A stretch of DNA of 64,000 nt from NCBI RefSeq assembly GCF_001270495.1, contig NZ_LGUR01000193.1, positions 1-64,000 of the forward strand. Direction: 5' to 3'. The translations under genes and the position numbers were made by a program. The stretch is from Streptomyces viridochromogenes (lineage in GTDB: Bacteria > Actinomycetota > Actinomycetes > Streptomycetales > Streptomycetaceae). The notes below the pieces were generated by a model, which searched no databases, was not told the origin of the DNA, and saw only the letters and a program-made list of their open reading frames with translations. Positions 37,260-48,102 of this stretch are shown piece after piece (the first letter of the stretch is position 1; each line of letters opens with the position of its first letter).

Positions 37260-38003
37260 ATGCAGCTGAAGATCTCAAGCCTCGCCGACCGTCCCGAGAT
37301 GCTCGGCCGGGTCGCGGAAATGCCGGACAGCTGGCCGGAGTTCACGACCCAGGACCCCGTGGGCAACGCCCACTACGGCCGGATCCCCCGCGAACTCCCG
37401 CAGTACGCGCTGTTCGCCGAGGACGAGCGGGGCGAGGTCGTCGCCCACGCCTACAGCGTTCCGTTCGCCCTCGCCGCCGAGGGCCGGGGCCGGCTGCCCG
37501 CCCGGGGCTGGGACGAGGTGCTGGTGTGGGCCTTCGCCGACCTGCGCAACGGCACCCGCCCCGACACGGTCAGCGCCATCTCCGTCGTCATCGCCCCGCA
37601 CGCCCAGGGCGCCGGACTGTCCGCCCGGATGCTCTCGGCGATGCGCGACAACGCCCGAGCCCTCGGCTTCCGCGAGGTCGTCGCCCCGGTCCGCCCCAGC
37701 GCCAAGCACCTCGAACCGCACACCCCCGTCGAGGAGTACGCCCACCGCGTACGCCCCGACGGCCTGCCCCACGACCCGTGGCTGCGGGTCCACGCCCGCG
37801 CCGGCGCCACCATCGACTCCATCGCCCCGGCATCCATGACCGTCGCCGGCTCGCTGGAACAGTGGCGTCGCTGGACCGGCCTCCCCTTCGACACGGCCGG
37901 CGACATCGAGGTGCCGGGCGCGCTGGTCCCGGTGCGCTGCGAGCCGGCGCGGGACCACGCGGTGTACGTCGAGCCCAACGTGTGGATGCGGCACCCGCTG
38001 TGA
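37260..38003 (+). CDS. GNAT-like N-acetyltransferase
   Basis: The 247-residue protein has a GNAT-like core: FAEDERGEVVAHAYSVPFAL, then VSAISVVIAPHAQGAGLSARML, where H-A-Q-G-A-G occupies the acetyl-CoA pyrophosphate loop (about residues 115-122), and NARALGFREVVAPVRPSAK. The C-terminal 90 residues resemble the second half of larger two-part acyltransferases. The substrate is unknown. It reads as a leaderless gene, with a -10 box 7 bases before ATG. It stands between the nuclease lipoprotein and the kinase operon with no overlap to either. Confidence 0.82.
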   Translation: MQLKISSLADRPEMLGRVAEMPDSWPEFTTQDPVGNAHYGRIPRELPQYALFAEDERGEVVAHAYSVPFALAAEGRGRLPARGWDEVLVWAFADLRNGTRPDTVSAISVVIAPHAQGAGLSARMLSAMRDNARALGFREVVAPVRPSAKHLEPHTPVEEYAHRVRPDGLPHDPWLRVHARAGATIDSIAPASMTVAGSLEQWRRWTGLPFDTAGDIEVPGALVPVRCEPARDHAVYVEPNVWMRHPL

Positions 38004-38174
38004 GCCGGCCGGCACACCAGACCGGAAGCCGAGCCTCCGCCTGACCTGCGCCGTCTTGCGAAGTGATCAGCACGACAACGGTTCGGTACAACCGGTGACC
38101 GTATGTCGGTGTCGACCTATACGCTCGAAGCGACAATCGCACGACCGTACTTCAGGCATCGATCGGGAGCAGCC

Positions 38175-38828
38175 ATGCAAGGCCACGGCTACACGCAGCC
38201 GGTGAAGCAGCCGCCGCCCACCGGGTGGCTGGTCTTCCTGCGCGTGTTCTTCGTCGTGCTCTCCGTGCTGAGCTTCGGCCTGCTGATGTGGACGATGATG
38301 CTGCGCCTGGCCATCGTGACCCGCAAGGCCCTCGACTGGAGCCTGTTCGCGGCGTCGATCGTGGTGGAGTTCGGCGGCCTGATCCTGATGGGCATGGAGC
38401 CCGGCGACGAGATCCACACCCCGGGCGGCTGGACGGGCCTCGCGCTCGTCCTGGGCGGCATCGTGGCCGCGATCGCCTACTACCTCTCCGCGGACATACG
38501 CCACTTCCACCAGCTCCGCTTCCCCGGCTACGGCGCGCAGCAACCCCCGGTCGGGGCCCCGGCATACGGCTACCCGCAGCCCGGGTCGCCGTACAGCACC
38601 GGGACAGTGCCGCAGGCGACCCCGCTGCCCCGGACCGCGATACCGCACGCGCCGATACCGAACACCCCGGCACCCCGCGACGCCGCCTCCCACAGCCCCG
38701 TACCGCCGCCCCCGCAGCGCCCCGCGCCCGCGCGCATCGACCAGGTGCGCGCCGAGCTCGACGAGCTCAGTGACTACCTGCGCCAGCACGACGGCCGGCA
38801 TGACGGCAACCGCGAGGGCGGAAGGTGA
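38175..38828 (+). CDS. Four-span membrane protein coupled to a Ser/Thr kinase
   Basis: The 217-residue protein has about four membrane segments: about 18-40, 48-72 (partly amphipathic), 64-80 and 90-110. A Pro-rich cytoplasmic tail with YGYPQPG repeats follows, and a short C-terminal helix (ARIDQVRAELDELSDYLRQH). GGGAG lies upstream of ATG 38175. Its stop overlaps the kinase start (GTGA), so the two are translated together. The tail helix could contact the kinase. No family function is known; it could be a sensor or membrane anchor for the kinase, which has no membrane segment of its own. Confidence 0.82.
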   Translation: MQGHGYTQPVKQPPPTGWLVFLRVFFVVLSVLSFGLLMWTMMLRLAIVTRKALDWSLFAASIVVEFGGLILMGMEPGDEIHTPGGWTGLALVLGGIVAAIAYYLSADIRHFHQLRFPGYGAQQPPVGAPAYGYPQPGSPYSTGTVPQATPLPRTAIPHAPIPNTPAPRDAASHSPVPPPPQRPAPARIDQVRAELDELSDYLRQHDGRHDGNREGGR

Positions 38829-40360
38829 GCGTGGCGGCAGGACGTGTCGTCGCCGGCCGCTATGAACTGTCCACGCTCATCGGACAGGGCGGCATGGGGC
38901 AGGTGTGGACGGCCTACGACCAGCGGCTCGACCGGCGCGTGGCGGTGAAGCTGCTGCGCCCCGACAAGGTGGCCGGGCAGGAGGCGGACGAGCTGCGCCG
39001 CCGGTTCGTGCGCGAGTGCCGGGTGACGGCGCAGGTCGACCACCCTGGGCTGGTCACCGTGCACGACGCGGGCAGCGAGGGCGAGGAGCTGTTCCTCGTC
39101 ATGCAGTACGTGGACGGCGCCGACCTCGCCGACCATCTCGCCGAGCACGACCCGTACCCCTGGCCGTGGGCGGTCGCGGTCGCCGCGCAACTGTGCGCCG
39201 TGCTCAGCGCGGTGCACGCCGTGCCGATCGTCCACCGCGACCTCAAGCCGCGCAACGTGATGGTGAAGCAGGACGGCACGGTCACCGTCCTCGACCTCGG
39301 CGTCGCCTCCGTCATCGACGCCGACACCACCCGCCTCACCCACACCGGCACCCCCATCGGCTCGCCCGCCTACATGGCCCCCGAGCAGGCGATGGGCGGC
39401 GCGGTCGGCCCGTACACCGACCTGTACGCACTCGGCATACTCCTCCACGAACTCCTCAGCGGTGACGTCCCGTTCTCGGGCTCGACGGCGCTCGGCGTGC
39501 TGCACCGGCACCTGTACGAGCCGCCGCTGCCCGTGCGCCGTCTCCGCCCCGAGGTCCCCGAGGCACTCGAAGCCCTGGTCCTGCGTCGGCTGACCAAGGA
39601 CCCGCAGCACCGCCCCGCCTCGGCGCAGGAGGTGTACGAGGACCTGGAGCCGCTCCTGCCCGCGCGCGGGACGCCCACCGGATCGCCCCTCGACCCCACG
39701 CGCCCCTTCCTGCGCCCGCACGCGCCCTGGCCGGACCGCGCCCGCACCCCGGCGCCGCAGCCCGCCCCGGCCACACCGGTGCCACCCCCCGCCGAGAAGC
39801 CGGACGTCGCGCGCGCCGTCGACGAGGTCAAGCGCCTGCTCGGCGAGGGCCGCATCACCCAGGCCGTCGACATCCTCGGCGCGATCCTGCCCGCCGCGGC
39901 CGAACAGCACGGCGAGCACTCGCCGGTGGTCCGCACCCTGCGCAAGCAGTACGCGGCCACGCTCATGGATGACGGCCAGTACCGGCGTGCACTTCCCGAA
40001 CTGCGCCGCCTCGCCGACGAACGCGCCGCCGAGGCCGGCCAGGCCGACCCGCAGTCCCTGCGCTTCCGCTTCGACGCCGCCCAGTGCCTGGAGCAGCTCG
40101 GCGAACCGGCGGCCGCGCTCGCCGAGTACCGCGCGCTGCTGCCGTACTACGAGAACCAGTACGTCTCCGGCGACCCCCAGCTCGCCCACGACGTCCGTCG
40201 CCGTATCGGCCACCTCCTGCTCGCCCTCGGCGACCGCCCCGCCGCCCACGACACGCTGGCCCGTCTGCTGCTCGACGTGGAGCGCCTGCACGGTCCCGGC
40301 CACCCGCTCGCGGGAGAGGTGCGGCGGACGCTCCAGTGGCTGGGGCAGGTGCGCGGCTAG
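38825..40360 (+). CDS. Serine/threonine protein kinase with C-terminal TPR-like region
   Basis: The 511-residue protein carries a complete PknB-type kinase domain (about 12-280): glycine loop IGQGGMGQVW, Lys in RVAVKLL, catalytic loop VHRDLKPRN (about 136), DLG in place of DFG, and YMAPEQ. A Pro-rich linker (about 285-325) and a helical, TPR-like region (LLGEGRITQAVDILGAILP through the end) follow. It lacks the PASTA domains and membrane span of the classical cell-wall kinase. The upstream membrane protein is translationally coupled and may tether it. The substrate is unknown. Confidence 0.92.
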   Translation: MSVAAGRVVAGRYELSTLIGQGGMGQVWTAYDQRLDRRVAVKLLRPDKVAGQEADELRRRFVRECRVTAQVDHPGLVTVHDAGSEGEELFLVMQYVDGADLADHLAEHDPYPWPWAVAVAAQLCAVLSAVHAVPIVHRDLKPRNVMVKQDGTVTVLDLGVASVIDADTTRLTHTGTPIGSPAYMAPEQAMGGAVGPYTDLYALGILLHELLSGDVPFSGSTALGVLHRHLYEPPLPVRRLRPEVPEALEALVLRRLTKDPQHRPASAQEVYEDLEPLLPARGTPTGSPLDPTRPFLRPHAPWPDRARTPAPQPAPATPVPPPAEKPDVARAVDEVKRLLGEGRITQAVDILGAILPAAAEQHGEHSPVVRTLRKQYAATLMDDGQYRRALPELRRLADERAAEAGQADPQSLRFRFDAAQCLEQLGEPAAALAEYRALLPYYENQYVSGDPQLAHDVRRRIGHLLLALGDRPAAHDTLARLLLDVERLHGPGHPLAGEVRRTLQWLGQVRG

Positions 40361-40546
40361 GCCGCGTCCGCGAAGCCCCGCCGGACAGGCACCGGCGGGC
40401 CGAGTGGGCCGGGTGGGGGTGCTTCGGTGCCCGAAGTCCTGGTGAATCGTTGGTCGAATGGGTTGGCCAGAGCTTGCCCACTGCCTACCATCGATCACCG
40501 CAAGACTTTGTGCACCGTCGCACAAGCTCTTCCTCGGGAGGTCTCC

Positions 40547-41185
40547 TTGCACCGCCGCCGTCGCACCGCGCTCCTCCTCTCCGCCGCGATCGTCGCGGCG
40601 CCCCTGCTCACCGCCTGCGGAAGCGATGCGCGTCCCGGCGCGGCGGCCGTCGTCGGCGGCCAGCGGATCACCGTCGCGCAGCTGGAGAACCGGGTGGGCG
40701 AGGTACGCGCGGCCCAGCGCGCGGCCGTACCGGACGACGCCCAGTACGCGCAGGTCATCGCCAAGTCCGGCACCCTCCCGCGGGACGTCCTGCACACCAT
40801 GGTCCTCGACCAGGTGCTGCACCGCGCCGCCCAGGACGCGGGCGTGACCGTCACCCGCAAGGAGCTCCAGCGGATGCGCAGCGGCCTGGAAGAGCAGGTC
40901 GGCGGCGCCAAGGCGCTGGAGGCGGCCTGGCTCCAGCAGTACGGCATCCCGCCGCAGCGCCTCGACGAGAACCTCCGCCTCCAGCTGGAGGCCCAGAAGC
41001 TCGCCACCTCGCTCGGCACCGACACCGGCAAGCCCGCCTTCTGGAACGCCCTCTCCGCGGCGTCCAAGAAGCTCGACATCGACCTCAACCCGCGCTACGG
41101 CACCTGGGACGTCCAGAAGAGCGGCCGGGCCGACGCGAAGACGCCGTGGGTGCGCGAGGTGACGGGGACGCGGCAGACGGCGTAG
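40547..41185 (+). CDS. SurA N-terminal domain lipoprotein
   Basis: The 212-residue protein has a lipoprotein signal (HRRRRTALLLSAAIVAAPLL then LTAC, Cys near residue 24). A SurA-like chaperone domain follows: GGQRITVAQLENRVGEVR, and a helical core with LDQVLHRAAQDAGVTVTRKE. No PPIase domain is attached. It probably assists folding of exported proteins at the outer face of the membrane. TTG 40547 is preceded by GGGAGG at 5 bases. The longer frame from 40427 would bury the signal peptide. It is 100 bases upstream of mazG. Confidence 0.88.
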   Translation: MHRRRRTALLLSAAIVAAPLLTACGSDARPGAAAVVGGQRITVAQLENRVGEVRAAQRAAVPDDAQYAQVIAKSGTLPRDVLHTMVLDQVLHRAAQDAGVTVTRKELQRMRSGLEEQVGGAKALEAAWLQQYGIPPQRLDENLRLQLEAQKLATSLGTDTGKPAFWNALSAASKKLDIDLNPRYGTWDVQKSGRADAKTPWVREVTGTRQTA

Positions 41186-41274
41186 GCAGACGGCGGAACC
41201 GTTCTGCCTGTGGACGGGCGAGGGCGGAGCCACCCGGCCTGTGGATAACTCGGGGGGCTGTCGGCGACGTGGGT

Positions 41275-41280
41275 TACGTT
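41275..41280 (+). promoter_or_regulatory. -10 box for leaderless mazG transcription
   Basis: TACGTT ends 6 bases before the GTG at 41287 and there is no ribosome-binding site, as expected for a leaderless mRNA. Confidence 0.45.
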
Positions 41281-41286
41281 CGGATC

Positions 41287-42282
41287 GTGAACGCAACCAG
41301 TCCCGAAGCCGCCCCCGGCCGCATCGTCCTGCTCACCACCAGCCACCGTGTCGCGCCCGGCCTGCTGTCCTGGCCCGCCTGGCAGGCGCTGCACGCGGCC
41401 GACCGCGTGCTGTGCGCGGACGGCGCGCATCCTCAGCTGCCGTATCTGCGCGAGGCCGGGATAGCGGTCGACGAGGCCGCCCCGACCGCCGAGCAGCTGA
41501 TCGACGCGTGCGCCGGCGGCCGTACGGCCGTGGTCGTGGCCACGGGTGAGGGCGAGCCGGCCCTCACCGACGGCCTCGCCCGCCTCGCGGGCACCGGCCG
41601 CGTGCGCATGCCGGACCTGGAGCTGCTCCCCGCCTCCTATGACCTGCCCGGCGCCCGCCTCCTCGACCTCGTGCAGGTCATGGACCGGATCCGCGCCGAG
41701 TGTCCGTGGTCCTCCCAGCAGACCCACAAGGGCCTGGCGAAGTACGGCATCGAGGAGGCCTACGAACTCGTCGAGGCGATCGAGGAGGGCGACCGCGACG
41801 AACTTCGCGAGGAACTGGGCGACGTGTTGTTGCAGGTCGTCTTCCACGCCCGGATAGCGGAGGAGGACGCGGACGCCCCCTTCTCCATCGACGACGTGGC
41901 CGGCGGCATCGTCACCAAGCTCATCCACCGTCACCCGCATGTCTTCGGCGAGGAGACGGCGACGACCCCCGAGGAGGTCAAGGAGCACTGGCTGCGCACG
42001 AAGGCGGTGGAGAAGCAGCGGGAGTCGGTGACCCAGGGCATCCCCCTCGGCCAGCCGGGCCTCGCCCTCGCGGCCAAGCTGGCGTCGCGTGTCAGACAGG
42101 CGGGACTGGAGGTGCCCCTGCCGGCAGGGGAGGGCCTCGGGTACGAGCTGCTCGCGCTGGCGGTCCGCGCGGAGGCGGCCGGGGTCGATCCGGAAGCGGC
42201 TCTGCGGGTCGCGGCCCGGGCGTACCGCGATGCCGTGCGGGCTGCGGAGGGGCTGACGCCTCCGGATACCGTCAAGGAGTGA
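41287..42282 (+). CDS. mazG: Nucleoside triphosphate pyrophosphohydrolase MazG
   Basis: The 331-residue protein has an N-terminal segment of about 115 residues resembling a remnant of the tetrapyrrole-methylase-like domain fused to some MazG proteins. The all-helical MazG domain follows: LVQVMDRIRAECPWSSQQTH, the metal-binding EE in YGIEEAYELVEAI, REELGDVLLQVVFHA, and KLIHRHPHVFGEE. It hydrolyses NTPs to NMP and pyrophosphate and helps remove aberrant nucleotides and tune ppGpp. The GTG start is leaderless. Its stop overlaps the P450 start by one codon position (GTGA), so the two are coupled. Confidence 0.94.
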   Translation: MNATSPEAAPGRIVLLTTSHRVAPGLLSWPAWQALHAADRVLCADGAHPQLPYLREAGIAVDEAAPTAEQLIDACAGGRTAVVVATGEGEPALTDGLARLAGTGRVRMPDLELLPASYDLPGARLLDLVQVMDRIRAECPWSSQQTHKGLAKYGIEEAYELVEAIEEGDRDELREELGDVLLQVVFHARIAEEDADAPFSIDDVAGGIVTKLIHRHPHVFGEETATTPEEVKEHWLRTKAVEKQRESVTQGIPLGQPGLALAAKLASRVRQAGLEVPLPAGEGLGYELLALAVRAEAAGVDPEAALRVAARAYRDAVRAAEGLTPPDTVKE

Positions 42283-43604
42283 CAGACCAGCCCGCCACCC
42301 CCAGCAGCACCACCCCCAGCACCACTCCAGGCAGGGCCACGCCCGCCGGCACCACCCCCGAACCCCCCGACCTCTTCACCTGGGAGTTCGCCACCGATCC
42401 CTACCCCGCCTACGCCTGGCTCCGCCACCACGCGCCCGTTCACAAGACCCGCCTCCCCAGCGGCGTGGAGGCCTGGCTGGTCACCCGTTACACCGACGCC
42501 AAGCAGACCCTCGCCGACAACCGGCTCTCCAAGAACCCGGCCCACCACGACGAGCCCGCGCACGCCAGGGGCAAGACCGGCATCCCGGGGGAGCGCAAGG
42601 CCGAGCTGATGACACACCTGCTCAACATCGACCCGCCGGACCACACCAGGCTGCGCAGGCTCGTCTCCAAGGCCTTCACGCCCCGCAGGGTCGCCGAGTT
42701 CGCCCCTCGGGTGCAGGAGCTCACCGACAGCCTCATCGACCGGTTCGCCGCCGAAGGGAGCGCCGACCTCATCCACGAGTTCGCCTTTCCCCTCCCCATC
42801 TACGCCATCTGCGACCTGCTCGGCGTTCCCCGCGAGGACCAGGACGACTTCCGTGACTGGGCGGGCATGATGATCCGGCACCAGGGCGGCCCCAGGGGCG
42901 GAGTCGCCCGGTCCGTGAAGAAGATGCGGGGCTATCTCGCCGAGCTCATCCACCGCAAGCGCGAGGCGCTTCCCGACACCCCCACCCCCGGCGAGGACCT
43001 CATCTCCGGCCTCATCCGAGCCTCCGACCACGGTGAGCACCTCACCGAGAACGAGGCCGCGGCCATGGCCTTCATCCTGCTGTTCGCCGGCTTCGAGACG
43101 ACCGTCAACCTCATCGGCAACGGCACCTACGCCCTGCTCACCCACCCCGAGCAACGCGCCCGCCTCCAAACGGCGTTGGCCGCCAAGGAGACCGGCCTCC
43201 TCGAAACCGGCGTGGAGGAACTCCTCCGCTACGACGGCCCCGTGGAACTCGCCACCTGGCGCTTCGCCACCGAGCCGCTCACCCTCGGCGGACAGGACAT
43301 CGCAGCCGGCGATCCCGTCCTCGTCGTCCTGGCCGCCGCCGACCGGGACCCGGCGCGGTTCGCCGACCCCGACGTCCTCGACCTCGCCCGCCGCGACAAC
43401 CAGCACCTCGGGTACGGCCACGGCATCCACTACTGCCTCGGCGCCCCGCTCGCCCGACTGGAGGGCCAGGCCGCCCTCGGCACGCTCCTCACCCGACTCC
43501 CGGACCTCCGACTCGCCGTGGACCCGGGGGAGTTGAGATGGCGCGGCGGACTCATCATGCGCGGGCTGCGCACGCTTCCGGTGGAGTTCACCCCAGTTGG
43601 GTGA
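42279..43604 (+). CDS. Cytochrome P450 (CYP107 type, likely CYP107U1 orthologue)
   Basis: The 441-residue soluble P450 has the I-helix AGFETT (about 270), ExxR in EELLRY (about 313), and the heme ligand Cys in GYGHGIHYCLG (about 385). The first about 25 residues are Thr/Pro-rich. From memory, the P450 at this position in S. coelicolor (next to mazG and rpfC) is CYP107U1, reported to affect sporulation; orthology here rests on synteny. It would need ferredoxin partners, none of which are encoded nearby. GTG 42279 overlaps the mazG stop. Confidence 0.92.
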   Translation: MTDQPATPSSTTPSTTPGRATPAGTTPEPPDLFTWEFATDPYPAYAWLRHHAPVHKTRLPSGVEAWLVTRYTDAKQTLADNRLSKNPAHHDEPAHARGKTGIPGERKAELMTHLLNIDPPDHTRLRRLVSKAFTPRRVAEFAPRVQELTDSLIDRFAAEGSADLIHEFAFPLPIYAICDLLGVPREDQDDFRDWAGMMIRHQGGPRGGVARSVKKMRGYLAELIHRKREALPDTPTPGEDLISGLIRASDHGEHLTENEAAAMAFILLFAGFETTVNLIGNGTYALLTHPEQRARLQTALAAKETGLLETGVEELLRYDGPVELATWRFATEPLTLGGQDIAAGDPVLVVLAAADRDPARFADPDVLDLARRDNQHLGYGHGIHYCLGAPLARLEGQAALGTLLTRLPDLRLAVDPGELRWRGGLIMRGLRTLPVEFTPVG

Positions 43605-43643
43605 GTGCGTCCCCCTCGGCAAACGCGACACGCGCTCAAGTCT

Positions 43644-43689
43644 GTGATCTTCACGTGATCTGCGCGGCATTAACTTGTGACAAGTGATC
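43644..43689 (+). promoter_or_regulatory. Repeated GTGATC motifs and a 13-bp palindrome upstream of rpfC
   Basis: GTGATC occurs at 43644, 43655 and 43684, with the first two 11 bases apart on the same helix face. ACTTGT-G-ACAAGT at 43673-43685 is a perfect palindrome. These lie 87-128 bases before the ATG and are plausible operator sites. No regulator can be named. Confidence 0.45.
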
Positions 43690-43771
43690 GTCTGCCTATA
43701 CCTTCACGCATCAACGACGGCGCCCAGGTTTCACGCGCCGCGGTCACCGCTGTCTCGCGAAAGGTCCCCGC

Positions 43772-44797
43772 ATGCTCTCCGGGAACGGTCGTCACCGTCG
43801 CCCCCGTCAGGCCCCGGCCATCCTCGTCGCGGCCGGAGTGACCGGGTCGGCCATCGCCATCCCGCTGCTCGGCGCCACGGGCGCGAGCGCCGCCGACGGC
43901 ACCGTGTGGGACAAGGTGGCCGAGTGCGAGAGCGGCGGCTCCTGGAGCGCCGACGAAGGCACCGGCCAGTACGGCGGGCTGCAACTGACCCAGGAGGACT
44001 GGGAGAAGTACGGCGGCCTCGACTACGCCTCCAGCCCCGACCTGGCGAGCCGTTCCCAGCAGATCGCCGTGGCCCAGGACATTCTCGCGGACCAGGGAAC
44101 CAGCCCCTGGGGCACCTGCGCCGTGCTCAACGGGCTCACCAAGAAGTCCGGGGCCCTCGACCTCGACACCGGGGTGGCGGAAGACTCGCCCTCCGAGGTG
44201 TCCGGCTCATCCGGCTTGCTCGATTCTTCGGGTTCGTCCGACTCGTCCGACTCATCCGGCTCGGCCGATGACTCGAACCTGAACGACGACCCTTCTGGCG
44301 CGCCGAGTGAATCCTCGGACGCTTCGTCCGAATCCTCCCGGGATTCCGCTGCTTCACCCTCTTCATCCTCTTCGTCGCCCTCCGCGGATGACTCCGCCAC
44401 GTCCGACACGTCACCCGACACCAAGGCATCGCAGTCGCCCGACAGCTCTCCCGTGGAGAACCCCAAGGCCGACAATCAGGACAACTTGGTGCAAGACGTA
44501 GGCTCCTGGAGCCTCGTGGACACCGGGGCGGTCGACGCCGGGGCGTCCGGCTCGGGGCGGCATCGAGGTCCCAGCGCCGACGAGAGCAAGGCCGCCGACG
44601 GTGCCGCCGACTCCGCCAAGTCCTCCGGCCGCCACGCCTCGTACGACGTCCGCGCCGGCGACACTCTGGCCTCCATCGCCGACTCCCTTGACGTCGAAGG
44701 CGGGTGGCGCGCGCTGTACGAGGCCAACAAGGACGCCATCGGTACTGACGCGAACCACATCTTCGCCGGTCAGACCCTGGACGTCCCCGGTGAATAA
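43772..44797 (+). CDS. rpfC: Resuscitation-promoting factor-like muralytic enzyme with LysM
   Basis: The 341-residue secreted protein has a signal peptide (RHRRPRQAP... ending ASA at about residue 40). The Rpf transglycosylase domain (about 42-118) has catalytic Glu in ECESGGSW and QYGGLQLTQEDW. A very long Ser/Asp-rich disordered linker (about 130-235) leads to a C-terminal LysM (about 288-340, YDVRAGDTLASIADSLDVEG). It cleaves peptidoglycan and promotes germination. The symbol follows the S. coelicolor naming of the gene next to rpfA as I recall it. Unlike rpfA it has no riboswitch-like leader. Confidence 0.88.
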   Translation: MLSGNGRHRRPRQAPAILVAAGVTGSAIAIPLLGATGASAADGTVWDKVAECESGGSWSADEGTGQYGGLQLTQEDWEKYGGLDYASSPDLASRSQQIAVAQDILADQGTSPWGTCAVLNGLTKKSGALDLDTGVAEDSPSEVSGSSGLLDSSGSSDSSDSSGSADDSNLNDDPSGAPSESSDASSESSRDSAASPSSSSSSPSADDSATSDTSPDTKASQSPDSSPVENPKADNQDNLVQDVGSWSLVDTGAVDAGASGSGRHRGPSADESKAADGAADSAKSSGRHASYDVRAGDTLASIADSLDVEGGWRALYEANKDAIGTDANHIFAGQTLDVPGE

Positions 44798-44900
44798 CGG
44801 TCGAACGGGGCGAAAAACAGCGCAAGTTCGCGTCGGTATTCGCACCTGAATGTCCGTTTTGAATGCGGTGAGAGATAGATCTCAGAAGCCCTGATCGTCT

Positions 44901-44930
44901 TTGTAATTCCCGGAATCGCATGTCTACGGT
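44901..44930 (+). promoter_or_regulatory. Candidate rpfA promoter
   Basis: TTGTAA (44901-44906) and TACGGT (44925-44930) are 18 bases apart, upstream of the riboswitch. They predict a leader of about 275 bases, as expected for a riboswitch-controlled rpfA. Confidence 0.5.
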
Positions 44931-45011
44931 CATGACCGCTCGCCACCAGTGCGAGCCCCGACAGCCGTCACGCCGAATCCTGCCGGCGGCCGTCCGGGAA
45001 CAGTCGTCGCG

Positions 45012-45193
45012 TCAAGCGCCGTAGGCAGGAGCGGGGGACCCAAGGTAAGCGCCGGGTCCGGCAGTTGAAGCCCTTCGGGGCCGCACGGCCGGAGTCGGCT
45101 TGGGGTGGAGCCGCGCAACGCGAGCCGAAAGGCGGACGTGCGCGGCCGGGCAACTCAACCGGCCCGAACCCGACAGCTCACCTCGTAGGCGTC
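45012..45193 (+). promoter_or_regulatory. c-di-AMP (ydaO/yuaA) riboswitch in the rpfA leader
   Basis: The conserved strings of the ydaO motif are present in order: GGGGGACCCA at 45033-45042, TTGGGGTG near 45102, and CCCGACAGCTCACCTCGTAG near 45168-45187, with terminal GGCG able to pair with CGCC at 45017-45020. The aptamer ends about 18 bases before the rpfA ATG, with GAGGGG between. High c-di-AMP is known to lower rpfA expression in Streptomyces through this class of riboswitch. Confidence 0.93.
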
Positions 45194-45198
45194 GGTGA

Positions 45199-45894
<696 letters not shown>

Positions 45895-45983
45895 CACGCG
45901 GGCGACAGGTGAACCACGGCGCCTCCACATCCGTGGAACTCATAGTGAAGGCGTCGTGAGGGTCACCCCCGTCCCCACGAACT

Positions 45984-46032
45984 CCCCGCCTCGGTGCGTC
46001 TTCCCCCGTACGCACCGGGGCGGGGCTTTTTT
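45984..46032 (+). terminator. Strong intrinsic terminator with T-tract after rpfA
   Basis: Bases 45984-45998 and 46011-46025 form a 15-bp stem with one G-T pair, followed by C and six T. Full intrinsic terminators like this are unusual in Streptomyces. Confidence 0.9.
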
Positions 46033-46121
46033 GCGCCGGAGTCTTTGTTCCGTTCGGAAACAATTTACTCTCGGTTCTGTCCACGGGGCGGTCGACAGCT
46101 GGCCGAACGCCCGGAGCCGGT

Positions 46122-47468
<1,347 letters not shown>

Positions 47469-47526
47469 CCAGGCTGGTCGGGCTGACCGGCTGACCCCCA
47501 CCTGGGGTGAGCCTTAGCCAGTCGTA

Positions 47527-47571
47527 CGTACGTCCCCGTACTCGGTCCCGTACCGTGTGCGGGGACGTACG
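47527..47571 (+). terminator. 12-bp hairpin between eno and divIC
   Basis: CGTACGTCCCCG (47527-47538) pairs perfectly with 47560-47571 around a 21-base loop, 58 bases after the eno stop. It could terminate or attenuate. Confidence 0.65.
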
Positions 47572-47593
47572 CGTGTGAAACGGGAGGCGGGAC

Positions 47594-48073
47594 ATGGCCG
47601 TCAAGGACCGGGACCGGTTCTCCACCGCGACCAGGATCCGGCTGCTCGGCGAGCAGACGGCGGCCCGCGTCTACCGCTCCCAGACCAAGCGGCAGGCCCG
47701 GCGCTCCAGGCTCACCGGACGCGCCGCGCTGCTCGCGCTGGTCCTCTGCTCCATGGTCGTGGCGCTGGCCTACCCCATAAGGCAGTACGTCTCCCAGCGC
47801 GCCGAGATCGCCGACATGCAGCGGCAGAAGGAGGAGGCCGCCCAGCGCGTCGAGCAGCTGCGCGACCTCAAGGCACGCTGGCAGGACGACGCGTACGCGG
47901 AGCAGCAGATCCGGCTGCGGCTGCACTACGTGCTGCCCGGCGAGACCGGTTACATCGTGGTCGACCCGGACGCGGCCAAGCAGGCGCGGACCGACCAGAG
48001 CGCGGCCGACCGCCCCTGGTACGCGAACATCTGGGACGGGGTCGACAAGGCCGACGCCGCCGCCGACCACTGA
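47594..48073 (+). CDS. divIC: Septum formation initiator DivIC/FtsB
   Basis: The 159-residue bitopic membrane protein has a basic cytoplasmic N terminus (about 45 residues), one membrane span (about 50-70), then a leucine-zipper-like coiled coil (about 70-100, AEIADMQRQKEEAAQRVEQL). The conserved QIRLRLHYVLPGETGYIVV segment of the FtsB/DivIC family follows. It acts with FtsL and FtsQ in the divisome. In Streptomyces, divIC mutants are defective in sporulation septation. GGGAGG precedes the ATG. The DUF501 and ppx genes follow closely. Confidence 0.93.
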   Translation: MAVKDRDRFSTATRIRLLGEQTAARVYRSQTKRQARRSRLTGRAALLALVLCSMVVALAYPIRQYVSQRAEIADMQRQKEEAAQRVEQLRDLKARWQDDAYAEQQIRLRLHYVLPGETGYIVVDPDAAKQARTDQSAADRPWYANIWDGVDKADAAADH

Positions 48074-48102
48074 GCCCAGCGAGAACCGATAGAAAGACAG
48101 GC

